Source: Shinella sp. UYSO24
Lineage (GTDB): Bacteria > Pseudomonadota > Alphaproteobacteria > Rhizobiales > Rhizobiaceae
NCBI GenBank assembly: GCA_902167985.1
Contig: CABHNZ010000003.1
Span: forward strand, 124,001 to 188,000
Length of the DNA stretch: 64,000 nt
Direction of reading: 5' to 3'
Position 1 is the stretch's first letter. Every line of letters starts with the position of its first letter. The notes below the pieces were generated by a model. The model was not told where the DNA came from. It saw nothing but the letters and a program-made list of their open reading frames with translations, and searched no databases. Shown one piece after another: positions 53,120 through 63,700 of the stretch. The position numbers and the translations under genes are program-made.

Positions 53120-53622
53120 TCAGCGGCAGCTGGCAGCCTGCTGAAGCGCGGCGCTGATGCCGGCAAGGGAAAACGTGTAGCTGGTCTGCGTACCGCGGGC
53201 TGATACGGCGTGCAGGGTCATGTCGCTACCGGACTTCATGGCGGTAATCATCTGCGCATCGCTGCTGGCCTGCTGCGTCCAGCCCGAATTGCCCTTCGGC
53301 ACCATGGCAAAGCTCTGGTCGCCGATCGTCACAGTCATCTGCGATCCGGCGCGCAGGTCATAGCCCATGATCGCCTGAGGGTAGTAGCCGCCACCGGAAG
53401 AGTTGGGAGCGACAAGGAAATAATTGTCGCCATGGGTCACGTTGGCCGGCAGCATCTTCGTAGGCGTGGTCAGGACGTAGCAGACGGTCGCCCCGCCGGA
53501 CTTGTAGGAATAGAGCCCCCAATCGTTAAACTTCCTTACCATGTCCGGTGATGGCTGCGCCTGGACTGCGAGGCAAGCGCCGTCAGGGCGAACGTGGTAA
53601 TGGCGAAAAGCTTGGTGGACAT
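53120..53622 (-). CDS. IalB-like secreted protein (frameshifted in the signal peptide)
   Basis: About 167 residues, invasion-associated locus B family. The ATG at 53622 has GGAGACGAG directly upstream and encodes a signal peptide (STKLFAITTFALTALAS); the frame then breaks near 53560 before QAQPSPDMVRKFNDWGLYSY. The mature part follows the family closely: a single cysteine near ATVCYVLTTP, THGDNYFLVAP, GDQSFAMVPKG, and HAVSARGTQTSYTFSLAGIS with a final cysteine. Related proteins are named from Bartonella, where IalB is linked to red-cell invasion; in free-living rhizobia the role is unknown. Confidence 0.87.
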
Positions 53623-54142
53623 CTCGTCTCCGTAGTCAATCTGGTCTGCTGTGGTGAGATCGAGGGCAACAGGCGTTACCCGCGGATAGTGGCCCATTGG
53701 AAAAGCGGCTGGTTAGCAAATAGTAAAACCGAACGAGGGCCCGCAACCCGCAGAGAGCCCTGAACCCGCCGCGCAAGCCCGGCATCACAAGTTACCACTC
53801 CCCCATCGCGTGTATGGAAATCGCCATCTGGCGCATGGTGCCATCCGGGGTTTCCTGCGCCACCGACAACGTCAACTTGCTTTCAATTTGTCGAAAAATC
53901 TCTTTTTTCTAGTGAGATGGCATTGCCTGAAAAAGAAGTGCTGCTTGCATATTTCGAAAGCCGGCGGAGCACAGAACGGCGCAACCATTGCGCATCCCAA
54001 GCGACTAAAAATCGACGACAATGCAACCTTAGGGAGCGTTCCGGGAGCCGCATCAAACCTAACTCACGATCCTGTTATGCGTGCAAATCTCTTGTGGATG
54101 CAATGAAAGGCGCATCTGCCGAGCGTGCAAGCCGGCAAAAGA
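53623..54142. other. 520-base gap without a recognisable gene
   Basis: This stretch lies upstream of the IalB-like gene and downstream of the PAS-GGDEF-EAL gene. I see no reading frame with family likeness or a good ribosome site, only short frames. It has lower GC than its surroundings, with an A/T-rich part at about 53880-53940 containing the interrupted repeat ATCTC-N11-GAGAT. It probably holds the promoter of the IalB-like gene, and perhaps the terminator of the other. Confidence 0.5.
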
Positions 54143-56250
54143 TCAATCGGCAGCGGCAGCCGGCGCAGCCGGTCGCAAGGCTGCATGCTGACGGACGAAG
54201 GATGAGAAATCGGTGGATCCAAGCGGCCTTGCAAGATGATATCCCTGAAAGGCATCGCATCCCGCGTCACTCAGCAAGGCGAGCTGTTCCGGCGTCTCGA
54301 TCCCTTCGGCGATCGCTTCCAGCCCGAGCGTCCTGCTGAGCGTGACGATCGCCTTGACGATGGCGACATCGCCCTCATCACCGGGAATATCAGCGATGAA
54401 GGAGCGGTCGATCTTGAGCCTTGTGATGGGAAACATCTTCAGCATGCTGAGGCTGGAATAGCCGGTGCCGAAATCATCGATCGCAAGGGTGACACCGAGG
54501 CCTGTCAGCTCCCTCATCCTGGCGATCGCCCCTTCGACATCCTCCATGATCATGCTCTCGGTGACTTCGAGTTCCAGCATCGAGGCATCAAGTCCGGTGT
54601 CCTTGAGTATCCCGGACACGGTCTTAGAAAACGATTGATCGCGGAACTGCCGCGCCGAAACGTTGACCGCGATGCGCAGCGCAGGCAGCCCCTCGTCTCG
54701 CCACCGGCGCGCCTCGAGGCAGGCCTTGCGCAGAACCCGCTCGCCGAGCGCTGTTATCAGCCCCACATCCTCGGCCAGAGGGATGAAGCTACCGGGCAGC
54801 TGCAGCCCCTCGCTGGGATGCAGCCAGCGCACCAGCGCCTCTGCCCCCACGATGGCGCCGCTTGCTATATCCTTCTGCGGCTGGAAATGCAGGACGAATT
54901 CGTCCTGCATGATGGCGCGGCGCAACTCGGCAACCCGCTCGAGCTTGGCATGCGTCGCCTCCGCCAGTTCCTCGGAGAACACCCGCAGGCCATTGCGGCC
55001 ATTTCGCTTGACCTCAAAGAGTGCCATGTCCGCCTTGGCGAGCAGATCGCCGGACGAAGAGCCATGTCGGCCGGAAAATGCCACGCCGATACTGCAGGTG
55101 ACACCAATGATACGCCCGTCGAGACTGATGGGCTCCGAGACCACCCTCAGCACATCCTGCAACCGGCTCTCAGTCTCGTGCGGCGCGCCCTGAAGAACGA
55201 CAATGAACTCGTCACCGCCGATGCGCGAAACGACCGTATTGCTGCCGGCGGCGGCAAGAATGCGCTCAGCGACGATCTTGAGAAGATCATCGCCGGCCGC
55301 ATGACCGAAGTTGTCGTTGACCAGCTTGAAATTGTCGACGTCGATGAAGGCAATCGTGAGCGCCCCGTCATCTGTCGCCAGAAGCGCGGCAAGCCTGCGG
55401 TCGAAGAGGTTGCGATTGGCAAGGCCGGTCAGCGCATCATGTTCGGCCAGATAGGCGATGTAGCGGGTATCGCGATCGCGGTCGCTGGCAATGCCGACAG
55501 CCTGCGCAATGCCGGCCAGAAACTCCCTGATGCCTGTCTCGACCAGAAGCGATGAAGGCACGACGATATTGCCGAGATGCTGCCCGTCGCGGTTGGCAAT
55601 ACCGAACCGGGCGACATAAGGCGCTTCCCGCGGATCGGCATGATCAAGCGCAACCACGATCTCGGGATTTCCCAAAAGCTCCCTCAGAGTGCTCGCGGCC
55701 GCTTCGACAAGGTCCGGCAAAGACATGCCCGTCGCGACATCCCGCAACAGCCTCGTATGGGCCGCCATCAACTCTTCGGCGCGCTTGCGCGCGTGATGTC
55801 CCGGGAGGCGCCGACGAGGCCGATGACACTGCCCTGCCGATCCCGCAAGGGAACGCGTGACATCATCAACCACCCCTCGCCCTTCATGCGGCGCTCTTCA
55901 AGACCGAGATCCGGCTCACCGCTCTGCATCACCCGATGCTCGATGGCATCGATGTCCCGGGCCTTGGCATTCGCCTGCGGATGGATCTCCCCATCCGTCA
56001 GCCCAATCAGTTCATCGACGTGGGAAAAGCCGTTATTCTCCACCACGGCCCTGTTGGCATAGAGAAACCGGCCTGCGAGATCCTTGGCATAGATGTAATC
56101 GGGCACGTGATTGAGCATGGCTTCCAGCCACTCATAGCGCCGCAACAGGGCTTCATAGCGCTCGTCGGCCTGCTCGGCCAAGTCCCGGCCCGTGGCCGGG
56201 TCCTGCCGAACCGCCACAGACAATCCGGACCGTGAATCCTGTTGCGTCAT
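54143..56250 (-). CDS. Cyclic di-GMP enzyme: PAS, GGDEF and EAL domains (frameshifted)
   Basis: About 702 residues. A PAS domain (about 30-150, VPDYIYAKDLAGRFLYANRA) is followed by a linker with a GAF-like segment, a GGDEF domain with intact RIGGDEF and EHDALTGLANRN, and an EAL domain with intact AEALVRW and DDFGTGYSSL. It could therefore both make and break down c-di-GMP, with the PAS part setting the balance. No membrane segments. The frame breaks near 55790 between PAS and linker. About 3 kb further right begins a giant adhesin of the kind that c-di-GMP often controls; a functional link is possible but not shown. Confidence 0.9.
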
Positions 56251-56378
56251 GATGCGCCCCGTTCATGTGAGGGGCAACCGTAATCGCCACCGGTTATCCA
56301 AACATGAAGGTCTGACACAGGAATCGATAGATCGCTTCATATGCCGGTTGCCAGACGCCTGCACGGTTCATGACGACG

Positions 56379-56409
56379 AAGGGCCGGAGGCACGTCGCCA
56401 CCGGCCCTT
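56379..56409 (-). terminator. Hairpin after prc
   Basis: AAGGGCCGG (56379-56387) and CCGGCCCTT (56401-56409) form a perfect nine-pair stem around a 13-base loop, 49 bases beyond the prc stop on the minus strand. No T-run follows on that strand. Confidence 0.5.
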
Positions 56410-56457
56410 GTTATTTCAAACGGATATCTGGAGAACCCCGTTCCGGAGCCGTTCCCG

Positions 56458-58538
56458 TTATTGCACGCGCTGCTGCAGGTTGGCCTCATCCACGAGGATG
56501 GCGGCAGCCTCGGTCAGAAGCACGTCCTTGGCATTCTTGCGGGCCTTTTCCAGCGCAAGATCGGCGCTGAGGCTACGTTCGTTCGCCTGCAGCCCATCGT
56601 CGGCACCGAGATCCAGCCCATCATCGTCCTTCTTTCGGGACTTGAGCTTTGCCGTCAGATCCGCCTGTTCCTTTTGCCGGACGGCCAAATTCAGGGAGAT
56701 CGACGTCTTCTCGCGCTGCGCCTTCAGATCCGCAACATCCTCGATGAAGCGCTGATATTCCGGATCATTCTTCACCCGCGCCTCATGAAGGCTCTGCAAC
56801 TGCGGCACGATGGAGCGAATGTCGCCAGCCGGCATATAGGCCGCCGGCTTGATCTGCGTCGATGGCAACGCATTGTCATAGCTCGACTCGCCGAATGTCT
56901 TGGGGTCGGAAAGACCCGGCAGCGTGATATCCGGCGTGACACCGAGAAGCTGCGTCGTGCTGCCATTGATGCGGAAGAACTGGGCGATCGTCAGCTTCAG
57001 CTCACCGAATTTCGGCTTGCTGTTATGAGCCACCTGGTCGAGATCGACGACCGTCTGGACAGTGCCCTTGCCGAAGCTCGGTTCGCCGACGATGACGCCA
57101 CGACCGTAATCCTGAATGGCGGCGGCAAAGATTTCCGATGCGGATGCCGAACCGCGATTGATCAGCACGCTGACAGGGCCCGTCCAGAGCGGCTTGGAAA
57201 GATCGTCATTGGCGACCTCGATCTTGCCATCGGCGCCACGCTGCTGGACAACCGGTCCCTTGCCGACGAAAAGACCGGTCAGGTCGATTGCCTCGCTGAG
57301 AGAGCCCCCGCCATTGTTGCGCAGGTCCATCAGCACGCCATCGACGTCATCCTGCTTCAGTTCCGTCAGCAGCTTGGCAACGTCGCGGCTGGCACTCTTG
57401 TAGTCCTTGTCGCCCTTCCGGCGCGCATCGAAATCCTCGTAGAAGGCCGGCAGGGTTATGACGCCGATCTTGCGCGTCGCATCGCCCTCCTTCACCGAAA
57501 GGATTGTCTTTCGCGCCGCCTGCTTTTCAAGGCTGATCTTGTCGCGCGTCAGGCTGATGATGCGATGCCCGCCCTCGCGCCCGCATCGGCCGGCAGGATT
57601 TCAAGACGCACGACCGAACCCTTGGCGCCACGGATCATCTGCACGACTTCGTCCAGCCGCGTGCCGACGACTTCCTTGATCGCACCGTCCTCGCCTTCAC
57701 CGACGCCGGTGATCCTGTCACCAACCGCAAGCTTGCCGGACACCTGCGCCGGACCACCCGCCACCAGTTCGCGGATCGTCGTATAGTCGTCTCGCTCCTG
57801 CAGCACCGCACCGATGCCGACGAGGGACAGTTTCATCGAAATGTCGAAATCGGCCGAAGCGCTGGCACCGAAGTAATCCGTATGCGGATCCACGGCGTTG
57901 GCGTAGACTTCCATGAACGACTGGAACACGTCGTCGCTATTGTATTTGTAGACACGCTCCAGAGAGTTCTCATAGCGCTTGTCGAGCGTGTCGCGAATTT
58001 CCGCGTCCGTCTTGCCCGCCAGTTTCAGGCGCAGCCAATCGCTCTTGACGCGCTTGCTCCAGAGATCATCGCTGTCGGCCATCGACTTCAGCCAGGGGCT
58101 TTTCTCACGATCGAGCGGAAAGCTCTCCTGTGCCGTGAAATCGAAACCCTTCTTGAGCAGGCTGCGCGCATAGGTCATGCGATCAGCCATACGCTGCTCA
58201 TAGATGTTGAAGATCGAAAACGGTATGCTGAGATCTTCCTGCTTGATCGCATCGTCAAGCTTGGTCTTGCTGGCCTCGAACGTGTCGATGTCGGACTGGA
58301 GAAAAAGCATCCTGTCGGGATCGAGCGCCTTGATGAAGCGCGTCATGATCTGCGCCGACAGGGCATCGTCCAAGGGCACGGGCTTATAGGCATAGCGCCC
58401 GAGGAACTGCGCGCTCAGGTTCGCCGCCTGCCCCTGCTGTTGCAGCGGTGCGAGCACGGGAGGCGCCCCTGCATCCAGCGCAAATGCGGGCGGCGCGATA
58501 GCCAGGAACACCCCAAGCAAGCCGTATCTGATACGCAT
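56458..58538 (-). CDS. prc: Tail-specific periplasmic protease Prc/Tsp (frameshifted)
   Basis: Periplasmic serine protease (S41) of about 693 residues that trims or degrades proteins with nonpolar C-terminal tails. Signal peptide IRYGLLGVFLAIAPPAFA; N-terminal domain about 30-240 (AQIMTRFIKALDPDRMLFLQ), PDZ domain about 240-330, protease core with serine in RGSASASEIFAAAIQDYGRG and lysine in GEPSFGKGTVQT, then the C-terminal Prc domain ending ALEKARKNAKDVLLTE. A frameshift near 57555 falls just after the PDZ domain. It is divergent from the TolC-like gene with 432 bases between. In E. coli Prc matures penicillin-binding protein 3. Confidence 0.92.
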
Positions 58539-58970
58539 TCTGCTCTAATCCAATTCTCTATATGTGGCCACTCGTGAGCAACCTTGGTGTAACAATTATG
58601 TCGTTTTGGCAACCAACGGACAGTTTCGGCAATACAATTTACAGTACCGACTGTGCAAAGCGTGATCTCGGCGATCAACTCAACATCGCGTGACGCCCGT
58701 CTCGCGGGAGCATCGCAGATATCCCGAATACCATCAGATCCTAGCATCACAAATGGGCTTTTGCACCAGCGCCAAAACACGACAGACGCCTTGATTTGCC
58801 GGCCGCTGCCGCCCGAGGCACCCACCCAAACAGCAACCGTAACGGGTAGAGGTGGAAAAGTTCTGCGAATCAAATATATTAGCAACATCTAAGCGCGGAG
58901 GGGCGCTTTGCCAGCCATCATGTGTTGCGTGGGCCGGTCGTGAGTTGAACACTCCGGTCATGGAGCAAAG
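58539..58970. other. 432-base divergent gap between prc and the TolC-like gene
   Basis: It should hold promoters for both genes. I see no convincing coding frame. A lower-GC part at about 58540-58660 is near prc. The TolC-like start at 58971 has GGAGCAAAG directly upstream. No perfect inverted repeat of note was found by eye. Confidence 0.4.
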
Positions 58971-60420
58971 ATGCAGATTACATGCCGTATGTTGAGCCTG
59001 AGCTTCCTTGCCGTAACGCTTGGTTTCCTCCAGTCATCCTGCTCTGAGACACGGCATCGCCCTCCGAGAACCGCCGCCTTAGGACAAGCTCAGCCGGCCG
59101 TCACATCGGCCGAAGTGACCGGCAGCATCCCGGCATCGGCACAGCAGGCCGCGACACCACCGACAATCAAGATAACGACCTATCGAGCGCCGTCCGGCGC
59201 GCCGTCGACTGGCATCCGACCATACGGGAAGCCGTCGGCCAGATCCGCCAGCAAGGCGAAGTCATCGCCGAGGCACGGGCCGGCTACCTTCCCTCGGTCG
59301 GCGGCGGCATCAATCTTGGTGCGGAGAACGGGTCGGGAGGGGATTGGGGACCCAAATTCAATCTGACCGCCACCCAGATGATTTACGGATTTCGGCAAGG
59401 TTTCCGGCAAGGTCGAGGCTGAATCGGCAGTGCGCGACGCCCGCTCGGCGGAGTTTCTCGCAAGCGTCGACGACGTGATCCGCGACACTGCACTGGCCTG
59501 GGTGGAAGTGCTGCGCAACGACGCTCTGGCAAATGTCGCGCGCGAGCAGATCCGCGATGTCCAGTCGATCGGCAAGCTTGTCGATGCCCGTACCGATAGC
59601 GGCGCCAGCACGCGGTCCGACAAGCTCCAGGCCCAGGCGCGCGTGCAGGCAGCACAATCGACAGCGCTTGAAATCGCCGGCCAGAAGCGGCGCTGGGACA
59701 ATACGCTTGCCGCGCTGCTCGGCGGCGTGCGGCCGGAACGCGTCCGCGCCGCCTTCCCCGCTTCGCTCGATCGCGCCTGCACCGGTTCCGAACCCGACTG
59801 GGATAAGGTGCCAACGGTTCTGGCGGCAAGATCCCGGCAACGGGAGGCGGATGCCAGGGTGAAGCTGGCACGCGCAGACATGCTGCCGACCGTCGCGCTG
59901 GAGGCCTCAAGCCGCGTCAAGGCCTGGGACCGAACGACGATCCGGAATATGTCGTCGGCATCACCATCAAGGGGGATCTTTATAATGGCGGAGCGTTCAA
60001 GGCCCGCCAGAATGCCGCCAATATGCAGCCCAGGTCTCCGAGGCAGCGGTCGCGACAGGCCGCTTCGACAGCCAGAAAACCTGGGTGGAATCGGCAGGAC
60101 AGGTGGCGAGCATGCGCGCGCTGCAGAAATCGCTCGCATCGCGCCAGCCGATGATGCGGGAAACGCGCAATATCTACCAGGCACAGTTTCTCGATCTCGG
60201 CACGAGGACGCTTCTCGATGTGCTGAATGCCGATCAGGAGCTCCACGCGGCCCGCTTCGACGAGATCAACACCCGCTATGATCTCTACAAGCTGAACATC
60301 GAATGCGGCTACGCCGCCGGCCGCCTGCGGGACATATTCGGCCTGTCCTCGGAACCGCCTCCGGAGCGTGGGTCAACAGCCTCCGCAATCACGGACAAGG
60401 CCCCCTTCTCCAAAACATGA
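58971..60420 (+). CDS. TolC-family outer-membrane lipoprotein of a type I secretion system (at least three frameshifts)
   Basis: About 482 residues after correction. Lipoprotein-like N-terminus SLSFLAVTLGFLQSSC, a linker, then a TolC fold: an early AVDWHPTIREAVGQIRQQGE stretch, INLGAENGSGGDWGPKFNLT, two long helical parts (SVDDVIRDTALAWVEVLRND; GAFKARQNAANMQ), and a C-terminal repeat with QAQFLDLGTRTLLDVLNADQ. Frames change near 59180, 59395, 59945 and possibly 60035, so the sequence is badly broken. It is directly upstream of the giant adhesin gene on the same strand, which fits an AggA/LapE-type channel that exports the adhesin. The matching inner-membrane ATPase and HlyD parts are not in the window, and may follow the adhesin gene. 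Confidence 0.85.
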
Positions 60421-60428
60421 TACATGCT

Positions 60429-60446
60429 GCATGTTTTAAAACATGC
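60429..60446. promoter_or_regulatory. 18-bp perfect palindrome after the TolC-like gene
   Basis: GCATGTTTTAAAACATGC is a perfect palindrome, nine bases after the TolC-like stop, with further CATG repeats next to it. Its centre has no loop, so it looks more like a protein-binding site than a terminator. It stands about 290 bases before the adhesin start, so it could be an operator for adhesin transcription. Confidence 0.45.
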
Positions 60447-60648
60447 CGCCTGGTGCCTCATAATCACGCATGATGCCGCTTGTTCTGCGTCACCTCGATG
60501 CGGAATGCCGGCTGACGTTTCCGGGCATTAACCCGCTGTTAAGCTGCAACCCCAAACATAAGACATCTCTAATTGAAGAATGTCCGAACTGTTGCAGTTT
60601 CGGATCTGCAGGCGCGTTTCCGCGAGATCATGCGGAGCGACAATGAGG

Positions 60649-60717
60649 GTCGAACCCTGGCAACAGGGCGGCGCACCGCCGTGACGAGGAATAGGCCGTC
60701 ACGCTCGCACTTTCGAC
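60649..60717 (+). promoter_or_regulatory. Candidate structured 5' leader of the adhesin gene
   Basis: GTCGAA (60649-60654) can pair with TTCGAC (60712-60717), closing a region that holds three hairpins laid end to end: CCCTG-GCAA-CAGGG with a GNRA tetraloop (60655-60668), CGGCG-CAC-CGCCG (60669-60681), and TGACG-N10-CGTCA (60682-60701, extendable by two pairs). An alternative hairpin GGGT-CGA-ACCC at 60647-60657 uses the same bases as the closing stem and first hairpin, so two exclusive folds exist. The start codon is at 60741 with GAGGAG seven bases before it. No known riboswitch class fits that I recognise. Confidence 0.45.
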
Positions 60718-60740
60718 AGGCATGGCAGAGGAGATAGCAT

Positions 60741-63700
60741 ATGGCTGCGGTGGTTTCGGATAAAGTCAGCGGGCAGACCGCTACCGTTTCAGGCAACAAC
60801 ATCGTTCTTTCAGACCCAAGCACCGTAACACTTCAGCTATCACCCAATGACATCGCCGCGATGAACCGTTCAGGGAACGACCTCGTCATCGATGTGCGCA
60901 ACGGCCAGGACATCCGCATAGAGAATTTCTATGGGCCCGAGGCGCCGAGCGCAGCGATCTCGTCCTTGAGGACAAGGCCGGCAATACATGGTCCGGCGAT
61001 TACACCGATGAGCTTGCCAATTTCGAATTTACCGAGGCCGGCGCCGTCGACCAGCTGGGCGGCGCAGCGGCAGCCGGAGCCGGCGGTGCTGGTGGCGCCT
61101 CAATCCTCGGCATCGCAGCAGCCCTCGGCCTTGCTGCCGGCGGGCTGGCGCTGTCCGGTGGCGGCGGAGGCTCCGATGGCGACGACAACGGACCGGGAAG
61201 TGATACCGAACGCCCGGCCGCACCGACCGACCTTGATGTGGATGACGAAGGCAGCATTCTGACCGGGCGCGGAGAACCGGGAACGACAGTGACTGTCACC
61301 AATGCCGCCGGCGAGACGATCGGGACAGGTACCGTCAACGACGACGGCACATTCACCATCGGTCTTGATCCGGCACAAACCGACGGTGGAGACCTCGACG
61401 TCACCCTCACCGATGCCGCCGGAAATGTCTCCGATCCGGCAGCGACCAGTGCGCCGGACCTGATCTCTCCCGATGCTCCGACGGATATGGCGGTCGCAGA
61501 TGACGGCACCGTTCTGACCGGACGCGGCGAGCCGGGAACGACAGTGACGGTCACAGACGCAGCCGGCGAGACGATCGGCACAGGCACCGTCAATGCCAAT
61601 GGAACCTTCAGCATCGGCCTTAGCCTGCACAGACTGACGGCAGCGAACTCGACGTTACCCTCACCGATGCCGCAGGCAATGTCTCTGATCCGGCGGCGAC
61701 CACTGCGCCGGACCTGATCGCTCCAGATGCTCCGACAGATCTCGCCGTGGCAGATGCCGGCACCGTTCTCACAGGACGCGGCGAGCCGGGAACGACGGTG
61801 ACGGCTACCAATGCCGCCGGAGAGATCATCGGCACGGGTACCGTCAATGCCGACGGAACATTCAGCATTGGCCTTAGCCCCGCACAGGTCGACGGTGGCG
61901 AACTCAACGTCACCCTCACCGATGCCGCAGGCAATGTCTCTGAGCCCGGTACGGCACTCGTGCCGGATCCCGATGCACCGGCCGCGCCTACGGATCTTGT
62001 GGTTGCCGATGGTGGCATCGAGGTCTCCGGGCGCGGCGAAGCCGGAACGACCGTCACCGTTACCAACGCGGCCGGCACGGTGATCGGCACCGGCACTGTG
62101 GCGACCGACGGTACGTTCGATGTCGCGATCGCACCGCCGCAGATCGATGGCAGCCAGTTGAGCGTTACGTTGACCAATGACAATGGCACCTCCCTGCCCG
62201 GCCTTGTCGCCGCACCGGATCTCCTCGTTCCGGAAGCGCCGACGGACATCGTCGTCGATGGCGCAGGCGCCGTTCTGACCGGACGCGGTGAAGCGGGCAC
62301 GACCACGACCGTGACCAATAGCGCTGGAACAGTCGTCGGCAGCGCCACGGTGGGCGTCGATGGATCTTTCTCTGTGACGTTGCAGCCCGCACAGAGCGAT
62401 GGAGGCTCGCTCACAATCACTCTCACCGATGCGGCCGGCAATATCTCGCCATCTGCAATCGCCACCACGCCCGATCTGACGGGCCCGGACGCCGCGACGA
62501 ATGTGAGTGTCACCGCAGACGGCATCGTTCTGACGGGGCGCGGTGAGCCCGGTTCGACGGTAACGATCACCAATTCGGCCGGCACGGTGCTCGGCACAGG
62601 CACGGTCGGGCCCGATGGCGATTTCAGCATCACGCTGGCGCCGCCGCAGACCGATGGCAGCCCGCTTGACATCGTGCTGACCGATGCCGCCGGCAATCCG
62701 TCCGATCCGGCATCCGTCGCATCGCCCGATCTGATCGCTCCGAATGCGCCGACGGATCTCGTCATCAACGACGACGGCACGTCTCTTACCGGCCGTGGCG
62801 AACCGGGCACGACAGTGATCGTGACGGATGCCGACGCGTGACGATTGCCACCGGCATCGTCACGCCGGACGGCACGTTCAACCTCGCGCTGAACCCGGAC
62901 CAGATCAATGGCGGCGAACTCAGCGTGACACTCGAAGACGCAGCCGGCAATGATTCGGCCGCCACGACCATTATCCCGCAGGATTTTCAGGCCCCGCAGC
63001 CGGCGACCAATCTTGCAGTGGACGATAGCGGCACAGTGGTCAGCGGCCGTGGCGAACCGGGCGCGTTCATCACCGTCACCACGGCGGCCGGTGTCGTGAT
63101 CGGCGAGAGCATGGTCAATCCGGACGGGACATTCAACGTCACGGTTGATCCGGCTCAGACGAATGGCGGCCTGCTGTCCGTCGTGCTGACCGACGCGGCA
63201 GACAACGCTTCCGACCCCGCATCGGTGCTCGCACCGAACCCCGACGCTCCAGACGCGCCGACCGGCGTTGCCATCGATGCCGGTGGTGTGGTCGTGACCG
63301 GTAACGGACAGGCGAATGCAACCGTGCGCGTCTATGACGACCACGGCAACACCGTTGGTGAAGGCACGGTCAATCCGGATGGAACCTTCTCCGTCACGCT
63401 TGAGCCGATCCAGACGGATGGCGGTGAGCTGCGGGTGACGATTGCCGATGCCAACGGTACGTCCCAACCGTTTGTGCTGATCGCACCGGACCTTATCGTG
63501 CCGGAAGCGCCGACGAATGTCTCGGTCAACGAGGCCGGCACGGTCGTCACCGGCCGCGGCGAGGCTGGGACCACTGTTACGATCACCAATGCGGCCGGGA
63601 TCGTCATCGGAACCGGTGAGGTGGGCGCCACGGGTAATTTTGCGGTCACGCTTTCCCCGGCGCAGGTGGATGGCGAGGCTCTTTCGGTTTCGCTGTCTGA

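Noticed and set aside
53917..54339. Plus-strand frame of 140 codons between the IalB-like and PAS-GGDEF-EAL genes
   Set aside because: Overlaps the 3' end of the EAL domain in antisense, Arg/Ser-rich, no family likeness.
60649..60717. c-di-GMP-I (GEMM) riboswitch as identity of the adhesin leader
   Set aside because: The hairpins and the conserved loop sequences of that class are not present; kept as an unassigned structured leader.
61620..63467. 615-codon minus-strand frame across the adhesin repeats
   Set aside because: Its apparent repeats are produced by the periodic codon pattern of the adhesin on the other strand.
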